This document shows, piece after piece, positions 1 through 6,423 of a stretch of DNA of 8,289 bases. The first letter of the stretch is position 1; every line of letters starts with the position of its first letter. This DNA is from Gammaproteobacteria bacterium (GTDB lineage: Bacteria > Pseudomonadota > Gammaproteobacteria > SZUA-21): positions 1 through 8,289 of the forward strand of contig JALUUZ010000430.1 of the NCBI GenBank assembly GCA_027021095.1. Direction: 5' to 3'. Position numbers and translations under genes: made by a program. A model generated the notes under the pieces. The model searched no databases. It had not been told where the DNA came from and saw only the letters and a program-made list of their open reading frames with translations.

Positions 1-1
1 A

Positions 2-508
2 TTGCGGGTCGGCCCGCACAAACTGAAACCGATCGTCGTCAAATACACGCGCTGGACACTGGACAAGACCTTCAGCCCCGCCGCCTACTATTCCGTTGAA
101 TGCCATGACCGTGAAGTCCCCGTCAGCGAACAGATGTATGCCGACGAAGTGGAAAAATATCCCTACGTCAAACCTTATGTCGCACTGCAATGGAAATACG
201 ACGTATGCCGGTTCTGGGACTCCGGACGCGCCCCCAAAGCGTTTTTCGCCGCCACACACTCGACGATTCCGACGCTGATACTGAACGGTGAACTTGACCC
301 GGTGACTCCCTGGTACTGGGCAGACAAGGTGGCAAAAACGCTGCCTAACAGCTTTTTCTTCAAAATACCCGGTGTCGGGCATGGAGCGGTCGACAGCGAC
401 GAATGCGCCGCGAAGCTCGCTGCCAAATTTCTACACGACCCGGCAGTCCGCCCGGCGCTCGACTGCGAAAAGCGTTGGGGCAGGCCCGATTTCAAATTCA
501 GTGACTGA
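2..508 (+). CDS. Exported serine alpha/beta-hydrolase, S33 / TAP-like C-terminal part (5' truncated by window)
   Basis: This is the C-terminal 168 residues of a hydrolase whose start lies outside the window. The stop is TGA at 506-508. The tail of an alpha/beta-hydrolase fold is visible: a strand leading to GELDPVTP, whose Asp (fragment residue 99, codon 296-298) fits the acid of the catalytic triad, then GVGHG, whose His (fragment residue 127, codon 380-382) fits the catalytic base. The nucleophilic Ser would be upstream and cannot be checked. The wording around the Asp and His, with a preceding VECHD segment and a closing LDCEKRW segment, matches the TAP-like C-terminal domain of S33 tripeptidyl-aminopeptidase-type enzymes. 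Four cysteines in these conserved places are typical of exported members with disulfides, so a periplasmic or secreted location is inferred. Substrate is unknown; a peptidase releasing short N-terminal peptides is the family expectation, but an esterase is possible. Family call fairly sure, exact activity not. Confidence 0.85.
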   Translation: MRVGPHKLKPIVVKYTRWTLDKTFSPAAYYSVECHDREVPVSEQMYADEVEKYPYVKPYVALQWKYDVCRFWDSGRAPKAFFAATHSTIPTLILNGELDPVTPWYWADKVAKTLPNSFFFKIPGVGHGAVDSDECAAKLAAKFLHDPAVRPALDCEKRWGRPDFKFSD

Positions 509-541
509 CAGCGCGGCAGGCAGGTGGCAGAATAATTGCTT

Positions 542-547
542 TACAAT
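542..547 (+). promoter_or_regulatory. Possible -10 element (TACAAT) for the lipoprotein gene
   Basis: TACAAT matches the sigma-70 -10 consensus at five of six positions and would place a transcript start about 20 bases before the ATG at 574. No good -35 sits 16-18 bases upstream, where the sequence is GGCAGG-like. The call is weak, and the gene may instead be cotranscribed with the hydrolase that ends 65 bases upstream. Confidence 0.2.
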
Positions 548-561
548 ACGGTCAGGATTTC

Positions 562-566
562 AGGGA
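562..566 (+). promoter_or_regulatory. Ribosome binding site deciding the lipoprotein start
   Basis: AGGGA lies 7 bases before the ATG at 574 but only 4 bases before the in-frame GTG at 571. The normal spacing favours the ATG, which gives a 175-residue protein. Confidence 0.5.
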
Positions 567-573
567 TTCAGTG

Positions 574-1101
574 ATGTACAGATATTCGGCGTTATTTTCT
601 GCTCTGGTGCTCGGTGTCAGTGTCGGTTTCAGCGGTTGTACAGGCTTTGCGCAGATTGACAAGCCGCAACAGCAGATCGTCGACAAGCATTATCGTTTCA
701 ATGGGATCGACCTGACCGTGTCGGACAAAGCACGTGCGTTGCTGAAAAAATACAAGCTGATCAAGATTCCACTGCTGACCAGGATGACACGGAAAATCCT
801 GGCCAAAGAACAACTGCTCGACAAACGGTCACCCTACCGGCTCAGGATCCACGTCACCGGCCTGAAATCGCGCTCCAATGCCGTCGCGATCATTCTACCC
901 ATTTCCTGGTCAGACCATCTGTACGGCACAGTCTCTGTCGTCGACCGGCATCAGCAGGTGATTGAAAAATTTACCGTAAAAGCCAAGTATTCACTGGGCG
1001 GCACACTCAGCGGGCATTCGGCGATCCGCCTCAGGCTGCTGTACTATAATTTTGCCAAGACCACCGCCAACACCTTTACCGGCAAGGACGACAACGAATA
1101 A
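574..1101 (+). CDS. Predicted outer-membrane lipoprotein of unknown function (DUF4410-like)
   Basis: A 175-aa protein. Residues 1-21 form a short lipoprotein signal peptide (basic Arg3, hydrophobic core) ending in FSGC, with Cys22 (codon 637-639) as the lipidated residue. Phe at -3 of the lipobox is less usual than Leu. Residue +2 is Thr, not Asp, so by the Lol rule outer-membrane sorting is expected. The mature part has a predicted basic helical stretch (about residues 50-80), then a beta-rich domain: an RIHVTGLKSRSNA strand and turn, a YGTVSVVDRHQQVIEKF strand pair, a Gly-rich SLGGTLSG loop, and a final helix ending in FAKTTANTF. That order resembles DUF4410-type lipoproteins, where a strand carrying 'V-D-x-x-x-x-V' is followed by a Gly loop and a C-terminal helix. 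The match is from memory of the pattern, not a search. No catalytic motif is visible. It lies 65 bases after the hydrolase and may share its transcript. A real gene is likely; function is not recognised. Confidence 0.75.
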   Translation: MYRYSALFSALVLGVSVGFSGCTGFAQIDKPQQQIVDKHYRFNGIDLTVSDKARALLKKYKLIKIPLLTRMTRKILAKEQLLDKRSPYRLRIHVTGLKSRSNAVAIILPISWSDHLYGTVSVVDRHQQVIEKFTVKAKYSLGGTLSGHSAIRLRLLYYNFAKTTANTFTGKDDNE

Positions 1102-1212
1102 CCGCCATTGCCATAATTCTGCCACAATTCAACCGCCGATCGCCATAGTTGTTGCACTGCAGCGGCATGAGCGTGCGATAACCTTATCAGTACGGCTAAA
1201 CTCGAAAACACT

Positions 1213-1272
1213 AGCCCGCATTTCTCACCACCGTTCGTCGCGAAACGGTGCAAGGGTAGTGCAATGCGGGCT
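1213..1272. repeat. 60-bp nested palindrome, MITE/REP-like element
   Basis: The outer arms are a perfect 10-bp inverted repeat, AGCCCGCATT (1213-1222) and AATGCGGGCT (1263-1272). Inside is a second perfect 7-bp arm pair, CACCGTT (1229-1235) and AACGGTG (1244-1250), closing a short loop. No T-run follows the outer stem, so it does not look like an intrinsic terminator. No clear target-site duplication flanks it. The shape suits a small non-autonomous mobile element, a REP-type repeat, or the fused ends of a lost insertion sequence; I cannot assign a family. It may also be a structural part of the leader of the next gene. Confidence 0.55.
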
Positions 1273-1285
1273 TAACGATTCCTCC

Positions 1286-1325
1286 ACTCCGGCATGGGTC
1301 CAGGGATACCCTCCATGCCGGGAGT
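1286..1325 (+). promoter_or_regulatory. Bulged hairpin in the intergenic leader
   Basis: GGCATGG (1291-1297) pairs with CCATGCC (1313-1319), and the stem extends outward as ACTCC (1286-1290) with GGAGT (1321-1325), leaving one bulged G at 1320. The apex holds a further AGGG-ATA-CCCT mini-stem (1302-1312). This is a 12-bp stem with strong GC pairing. It has no following T-run and so is not a terminator. The apex and the outer arm each have a competing partner further downstream. Confidence 0.5.
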
Positions 1326-1338
1326 CCGTAGCCAGGCA

Positions 1339-1362
1339 CAACCGGTGTTGCTACACTGGTTG
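1339..1362 (+). promoter_or_regulatory. Ten-base-pair hairpin in the intergenic leader
   Basis: CAACCGGTGT (1339-1348) pairs along its whole length with ACACTGGTTG (1353-1362), with one G-T wobble, around a TGCT tetraloop. With C1363 bulged, two more pairs can extend it (1337-1338 with 1364-1365). It sits inside the span closed by the long-range pairing of 1303-1311 with 1367-1375, so it would be the enclosed stem-loop of that alternative fold. Confidence 0.5.
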
Positions 1363-1395
1363 CTGTGGGTATCCCGTGTAGTACTCCGAGTGATT

Positions 1396-1423
1396 ACGAC
1401 ACAGGGACGTGTCGTGTTTTTTT
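1396..1423 (+). terminator. Intrinsic (Rho-independent) terminator before the macroglobulin gene
   Basis: A perfect 7-bp stem, ACGACAC (1396-1402) with GTGTCGT (1409-1415), closes a 6-base loop and is followed by G then seven T residues (1417-1423). The T-run marks it as acting on + strand transcripts. The reverse strand lacks a T-run on the other side, so it is not bidirectional. It ends 28 bases before the GGAG at 1452. It may terminate the lipoprotein transcript (whose stop is about 300 bases upstream), a small RNA, or prematurely the macroglobulin transcript itself. Confidence 0.8.
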
Positions 1424-1451
1424 GACTCTGCGCTGAATGATTACGAAGACT

Positions 1452-1455
1452 GGAG
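1452..1455 (+). promoter_or_regulatory. Ribosome binding site deciding the macroglobulin start
   Basis: GGAG lies 7 bases before the GTG at 1463. The frame is open further upstream to a GTG at 1409, but that codon is inside the terminator stem and would add an 18-residue extension lacking any signal character. The GTG at 1463 places the hydrophobic anchor near the N-terminus, as expected. Confidence 0.75.
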
Positions 1456-1462
1456 ACTTATC

Positions 1463-4400
1463 GTGAACGAAAACAACAGATTGTTTCTTCCAATTTTCAT
1501 CATCGTCGGCCTCGCGGCCGCACTGGTGCTGTGGGCACTGCTGCAGGGCACAGGCAGCACGCCTGGTTCTGCCACGCACAAGAAGATCACGGTGACCCCG
1601 AACGATATCCCGATCCGGGTCATCACGGTGTCGGAACGCCGCTTCGACAACAAACCAGCGCTGGCGATACTTTTTTCTACGCCCCTCGACCCCAAACAGC
1701 GCTATGACAAGTACCTGACAGTGACAAAAAAATACTACACGGTACGCAGCAGCACCAACGGCGCCTGGGTCCTGAGCGACAACAGGCGGGTTCTGTATTA
1801 CCCGCATATCAATCCGGAGACCCAGTACGAAGTCAGAATCAAATCCGGACTGCCTGCGGCGAACGGCTCCAAGCTCAAGGCCGACAAGATCCAGAACATC
1901 ACCACGCGCAAGATCACCGCGTTTGCAAGTTTTGCCAGCAAGGGCAATATCCTGCCAAGCCAGCTCAACAACGGCCTGCCGATCGTCTCGGTCAACACCC
2001 CGGAAGTCGATCTGCAGTTCATGCGCGTCAAAAAGGAAAACCTGCGGCGCTTTTTGTATAAATACTCACTGAGTTCCAAGTTCAAGTACTACAACCTGAA
2101 ACGGATAAATAAAATAGCCGACAGCGTCTACGCCAACCGCTTCCGGCTGATGTCGAAGAAAAACCAGCGCACGATCACCCATATCCCGCTCAAAGACATC
2201 AAGGAACTGTCCGAACCGGGATTGTATATCGCGGTGCTGAGCATACCGGGAAATTTCGACGACTACGATCTGAAAAGCACGCTGTTCCTGGTCACCGACA
2301 TCGGCCTGCATTCACGCCTCTACAAAAACAAGCTGCACGTCTATACCTCCTCGCTGAAGACTGGAAAGCCGCTCGACGGCGTCACCATACGTGTCATCGA
2401 CCGTTACGGCAATCTCGTCGACGAGGGAAAAAGCGATGCCGAAGGCTTGGTCAAACTGAACAACAAAGCACCCTACCGCGGCGCAGTGGTTGCCTTCAAA
2501 AACAACGAGTTCTCGTTGCTGTCCTTCAAGGATCCTGCGCTGGACCTGTCTGAATTCAACACCAGCGGCAACGCTCAACGGGCCATGGAAGCCTTCGTCT
2601 ATGGTAACCGCGACCTGTTCCGGCCCGGCGAGCCTGTCGATTTTTCGATTCTGCTGCGTGATCACGACGGCAGCCCGGTCAAGGACATCCCGCTGAATAT
2701 CCGTATCAAACGCCCGGACGGTAAAGTCATGCGCAACTTCACGCTGCATCCGCACCACAAGGACAAAAACCGCGAGTCACTGGGCTATTACTTCTACCGC
2801 TTCAACACCAGGCGAAACGCCCAGACCGGAAAATGGCAGCTGGAGGTACGGACCGATCCAGGCAAAAGCGCTCCGACTTCGGTCTACCGCTTCCGGGTCG
2901 AGGAATTTCTGCCCGAGCGAATGAAACTGGAACTGACTACCGCCAAGGACTTTCTGTCTCTGTCTGACATGTTTATCGTGCAGATCAACGGCGCCTACCT
3001 GTATGGCGCACCGGCAGCCGGCAACCGCATCACCAGCGTGGTCAACCGCTATCCGGAAAGACATCCATTGAAACAATACAAGGAATTCTATTTCGGTAAT
3101 GTCGCCGAGGAAAAAAACAAGATCCGCGACGAGCTGCCGGAGGCCAAGCTTGACAAGCGCGGACGCTATACCGTGACCCTCGATGCCGGCAATGACAAAT
3201 ACGACTCACCGATGGCAGTAAGGCTGACTACCAGCCTGTTCGAGTCCGGCGGCCGGCCGGTGACCCGTTCGATCAAGCGCGTGGTCTGGCCCAGCAAGGC
3301 GCTGCTTGGTGTGCGCCCGCTGTTCAAGGACAAGTACGCGAGCGAGAACTCGAACGCCGAGTTCGAAGTGATCAAAGTCAGGCCGGATGGCACCAAGCTG
3401 CCTGCCAGCAACCTGAAGGTACAATTGATTCGTGAAGAACGCCGCTACTACTGGACCTATTCCGAAAGACGGGGCTGGCACTATGAATTCAGCCAGGACC
3501 AGTATCCGGTCCTGGTGCAGGACCTGAAATTTACCGCCAAGGACAATGGCAAGCTGTCATTGCCGGTCAAATGGGGCAGCTACCGGCTGGAGATCACCGA
3601 CCCGGAAACCGGGCGCAAGCTCGCACACAGGTTCTACGCCGGCTACAACTGGAGTCAGCGGCAACAGGCCAATAACGCGCGCCCGGACAAGATCAACATG
3701 ACTTTTCTGAACCGCAAGGGGAAAAAAGGCTACCTGGCCGGCGACACGGTCAAAATCAAGCTGGTGCCGCCGCATGCCGGCGAAGGCATCGTGCTGATCG
3801 AATCAGACAGGATGTTGTGGAGCAAGCGCATCCACCTTCCGGCCAAGGGCACGACCGTGGAGTTCAAGGTTGCCGATGAGTGGGCCACGCACCACAACCT
3901 GTACGTCAGCGCAGTCGTATTTCGTCCCGGCAACAAGATCAACCGGATCACGCCCAACCGTGCGCTGGGGATACTCCACCTGCCGATGGATCGCAGCCAA
4001 CGCAGACTGCTCGTTCACCTCGAGGCACCGGAGAAGATGCGGCCGCAGCGCAAGCTGAAAGTCAAGGTCAAGGTGGACAATCTCAGCAACCAGCAGGCCG
4101 TGGTCACCGTCTCTGCCGTGGACCTTGGTATTCTCAACATCACCGATTACAAGACACCGAAACCCGAAGAGTATTTCTTCAGCAAACGCCTGTATGCAGT
4201 ACAGCAGTATGACGTCTACAGCCGGGTCATCGAAAACATGCAGGGCGTCCAGGCCAGGCTCCGGTTCGGTGGTGACGCACCGGGCGGCGCCAACCAGAAC
4301 AAACGGGCCGACGCCAAGGTCAAAATCGTGGCGCTGTTCAGCGGGCCTGTCTGGCTCGACAAAAACGGTGAAGCCGAGGTCGAACTGCCGGTCCCGGACT

Positions 4401-6394
4401 ACAACGGCAGCCTGCGTATCATGGCCGTTGCCTTCTCCAAGGACCGTTTCGGTTCGTCGGAGCGGGAGATCACCGTGGCCGCGCCGGTCATCGCGGAACT
4501 GGCGATGCCGCGCTTTCTCAGTCCCGGTGACAAGTCGACACTGACGCTCGACCTGCACAACCTGAGCGGCCAGGCGCAGAACCTCGAGTTGCGCATGCAG
4601 GTCAGCGACCCGCTGGGCATGACCCCGGTCAAACGCCGTATTGCGCTCAAGCACAAGGAAAAGAAGGTGCTGCGCTTTGCCCTGCATGGAAAACCCGGTT
4701 TCGGGGTCGGCAAGATCAAAGTCCATGTGACCGGCCAGGATGTCGACCTGAAACGTGAATGGGAACTCGGGGTCCGCCCCGCCTATCCCGGCGTAAGGCG
4801 CGTCGTCTACAAGCTGATTCAACCGAATACACAGTTCTCGGTCGACCCCGGCCAGGTCAAGGGCCTGATGCCCGGGCCTACCGACGGCACCCTGATCGTC
4901 TCCAGCACACCACCACTGAATATCCGCGGCGCGGTCAAGGGGCTGCTGTCCTATCCCTACGGCTGTCTCGAGCAGACCACCAGCCGCGCCTTTCCGCTGG
5001 TCTATATCGATGAGCAGACAGCGAAACGATACGGCCTGAAACCGATGAGTAGAGAAAAACGGGTGCGGGCGATCAACGATGCGATCACACGTATCCGCAG
5101 CATGCAGCTGACCGGTGGTGGATTCGGCCTGTGGAGCAGCAACAGTCCTGAAGAACCCTGGCTGACGCCTTATGTCCTGCATTTTCTGCTCGAAGCGAAG
5201 GATCATGGCTTTGCAGTCCCGGACGACATGCTGCAGGCCGGGCTGAAAAACCTCGAACGCCGGATCAAGACCCGGCGTATCGGGCTTGGACGCCAGTTCT
5301 ATACCAAGGACACCAAGCACCTGGCCCTGGCGGTCAACGCCTATGCCGGTTATGTGCTAGCACGCGTGCAACGCGCACCGCTGGGCACACTGCGCACGCT
5401 GTACGACAACAACCGCCAGCACGCGAAATCCAGCCTGCCGCTGGTCCATCTCGGCCTGGCGTTGATCATGCGCGGTGACCGCAAGCGCGGCATGGACGCG
5501 ATCCGTCTTGGCCTGCGCAAGCAGCGCAATCGTGATGTTTACCTCGGTGACTATGGCACTGTGTCCAGGGACATGGCACTGTCCTACGCACTGCTCGCCC
5601 GGCACGGTATCAAGCTCAAGGAGAAAGGAGCACTCGTGTTCGCACTTGGGCGCGAGGTGCAGCGCAGCCGCTACTACAGCACCCAGGAACGGCTGGCGAT
5701 CTTCCTGGCCGGCCATGCGCTCGAAAAGAACAGCGGCAAACGCTGGGCCGCGACACTGACACTGCCCGGCAGCAAGAGCACACTCGACTACAAGGGACGC
5801 ATGGTAAGACGCTTCAGCTACAAGCAGATCGAACAGGGTATCCGCTTCCAGTCACAGGCACAGTTCCCGCTGTACGCGATGTTCGTGACCAATGGCTATC
5901 CACTGGCGCCACCGAAACAGCAGAACAGCCATATCGATGTCGTACGTACGCTCTACGACATGAAAGGCAGACTGGTCAACCGGCGCAACTTCAAGGTCGG
6001 CGAACTGCTGGTCGCGCACCTGTCGATTCGGGGCGACCAACGCACCGACAATGCGCTGGTCGTCGACCTGCTGCCGGCAGGCTTCGAGGTCGAGAACCTG
6101 AACCTGAGCCGGGGAGAGACGCTCGATGACCTGAAGATCAGTGGTAAATACCCGAAGCAGGTAATGAACAACAGCAATATCCTGCACCAGGAATACCGCG
6201 ATGACCGTTTCGTCGCGGCGATCAAGATCAACCGCTACCAGACGGTCGACCTGTTCTACATGGTACGTGTCGTATCACCGGGACAATACCGTGTACCCCA
6301 GCCCTTGGTCGAGGATATGTACCGGCCCGAATGGCGGGGTATAGGCCAGCAAGAGCGTAACATCACCGTCAGCAATGTCGGTGCGCCACGCTGA
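1463..6394 (+). CDS. Bacterial alpha-2-macroglobulin (thioester protease trap, YfhM-like)
   Basis: A 1643-aa periplasmic pan-protease inhibitor, normal in length for the family. A protease cuts an exposed bait region, the protein collapses around it, and an internal Cys-Gln thioester bonds it covalently. Residues 7-27 are one hydrophobic segment with no lipobox Cys, so an uncleaved inner-membrane anchor is inferred. Macroglobulin-type beta domains follow: an N-terminal one (about 40-140), one near 281-355, and an MG domain from 377 with the hallmark NRDLFRPGEPVDF. The bait region is inferred near 920-955 (Gly/Arg/Lys-rich, RFGGDAPGGANQNKR). The A2M domain is at 957-1025 (ALFSGPVWLDKNGEAEVELP, then PDYNGSLRIMAVAFS). 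The thioester domain holds CLEQ at Cys1168-Gln1171, with Tyr1164 four residues earlier, where a shielding Tyr has been described in the Salmonella protein. The C-terminal domain ends in VEDMYRPEWRGIG. Cys1168 is the only cysteine. GTG start with GGAG 7 bases upstream; pbpC follows after 29 bases. Family call very sure. Confidence 0.96.
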   Translation: MNENNRLFLPIFIIVGLAAALVLWALLQGTGSTPGSATHKKITVTPNDIPIRVITVSERRFDNKPALAILFSTPLDPKQRYDKYLTVTKKYYTVRSSTNGAWVLSDNRRVLYYPHINPETQYEVRIKSGLPAANGSKLKADKIQNITTRKITAFASFASKGNILPSQLNNGLPIVSVNTPEVDLQFMRVKKENLRRFLYKYSLSSKFKYYNLKRINKIADSVYANRFRLMSKKNQRTITHIPLKDIKELSEPGLYIAVLSIPGNFDDYDLKSTLFLVTDIGLHSRLYKNKLHVYTSSLKTGKPLDGVTIRVIDRYGNLVDEGKSDAEGLVKLNNKAPYRGAVVAFKNNEFSLLSFKDPALDLSEFNTSGNAQRAMEAFVYGNRDLFRPGEPVDFSILLRDHDGSPVKDIPLNIRIKRPDGKVMRNFTLHPHHKDKNRESLGYYFYRFNTRRNAQTGKWQLEVRTDPGKSAPTSVYRFRVEEFLPERMKLELTTAKDFLSLSDMFIVQINGAYLYGAPAAGNRITSVVNRYPERHPLKQYKEFYFGNVAEEKNKIRDELPEAKLDKRGRYTVTLDAGNDKYDSPMAVRLTTSLFESGGRPVTRSIKRVVWPSKALLGVRPLFKDKYASENSNAEFEVIKVRPDGTKLPASNLKVQLIREERRYYWTYSERRGWHYEFSQDQYPVLVQDLKFTAKDNGKLSLPVKWGSYRLEITDPETGRKLAHRFYAGYNWSQRQQANNARPDKINMTFLNRKGKKGYLAGDTVKIKLVPPHAGEGIVLIESDRMLWSKRIHLPAKGTTVEFKVADEWATHHNLYVSAVVFRPGNKINRITPNRALGILHLPMDRSQRRLLVHLEAPEKMRPQRKLKVKVKVDNLSNQQAVVTVSAVDLGILNITDYKTPKPEEYFFSKRLYAVQQYDVYSRVIENMQGVQARLRFGGDAPGGANQNKRADAKVKIVALFSGPVWLDKNGEAEVELPVPDYNGSLRIMAVAFSKDRFGSSEREITVAAPVIAELAMPRFLSPGDKSTLTLDLHNLSGQAQNLELRMQVSDPLGMTPVKRRIALKHKEKKVLRFALHGKPGFGVGKIKVHVTGQDVDLKREWELGVRPAYPGVRRVVYKLIQPNTQFSVDPGQVKGLMPGPTDGTLIVSSTPPLNIRGAVKGLLSYPYGCLEQTTSRAFPLVYIDEQTAKRYGLKPMSREKRVRAINDAITRIRSMQLTGGGFGLWSSNSPEEPWLTPYVLHFLLEAKDHGFAVPDDMLQAGLKNLERRIKTRRIGLGRQFYTKDTKHLALAVNAYAGYVLARVQRAPLGTLRTLYDNNRQHAKSSLPLVHLGLALIMRGDRKRGMDAIRLGLRKQRNRDVYLGDYGTVSRDMALSYALLARHGIKLKEKGALVFALGREVQRSRYYSTQERLAIFLAGHALEKNSGKRWAATLTLPGSKSTLDYKGRMVRRFSYKQIEQGIRFQSQAQFPLYAMFVTNGYPLAPPKQQNSHIDVVRTLYDMKGRLVNRRNFKVGELLVAHLSIRGDQRTDNALVVDLLPAGFEVENLNLSRGETLDDLKISGKYPKQVMNNSNILHQEYRDDRFVAAIKINRYQTVDLFYMVRVVSPGQYRVPQPLVEDMYRPEWRGIGQQERNITVSNVGAPR

Positions 6395-6423
6395 AACCAG
6401 GGACACCGGACAGGCAGGCACAG

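Larger units (their letters stand above)
1286..1423 (+). promoter_or_regulatory. Candidate attenuator-type leader (or small RNA) ahead of the macroglobulin gene
   Basis: Two hairpins, a terminator, and alternative pairings follow one another in 138 bases directly upstream of the macroglobulin ribosome binding site. GGGATACCC (1303-1311) is the exact complement of GGGTATCCC (1367-1375). The hexamer ACTCCG occurs at 1286-1291 and again at 1383-1388, and the five bases ACTCC of each copy can pair with the same GGAGT (1321-1325). Such competition is typical of conditional terminators. I do not recognise a known riboswitch core. A free-standing small RNA ending at 1423 would look the same, and so would transcription insulation by chance repeats. 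The function is an inference. Confidence 0.35.
1102..1462. other. Gene-free, highly structured intergenic region
   Basis: About 360 bases with no credible coding sequence; the open frames here are short and carry no recognisable protein pattern. The first 100 bases (1102-1210) show little apart from a small dyad, GATAA-CC-TTATC, at 1177-1188. From 1213 onward almost every base can be put in an inverted repeat: a nested 60-bp palindrome, two further hairpins, a long-range 9-nt complement and an intrinsic terminator. These are listed separately. No convincing promoter was found, although one must exist upstream of, within or near this region unless the macroglobulin gene depends on readthrough from the lipoprotein gene. 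Confidence 0.7.

Noticed and set aside
1152..1181. Sigma-70 promoter with TTGCAC and CGATAA
   Set aside because: Both hexamers match consensus poorly (three of six for the -35), so it was not listed as a feature.
1177..1188. GATAA-CC-TTATC dyad as an operator
   Set aside because: Five-base arms are expected by chance in a region of this size, and no second copy is seen.
1284..1325. c-di-GMP-I (GEMM) riboswitch, because of a CACTCCGG stretch followed by GG-rich sequence
   Set aside because: The conserved GGGACGCAAAGCC-type core is absent, so the resemblance is only local.
1271..1400. Integron attC site, prompted by GCTTAAC (1271-1277) matching RYYYAAC beside palindromes
   Set aside because: No matching GTTRRRY partner at a suitable distance, and no integrase or cassette genes nearby.
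1409..1462. Upstream GTG at 1409 as the macroglobulin start
   Set aside because: The codon is inside the terminator stem and lacks a ribosome binding site, and the added 18 residues would put polar sequence before the membrane anchor. GTG 1463 has GGAG at proper spacing.
3803..5320. 505-codon open frame on the minus strand inside the macroglobulin gene
   Set aside because: It lies wholly antisense to well-conserved coding sequence including the thioester site, has no recognisable domain, and its composition is that expected from reading biased codons backwards.
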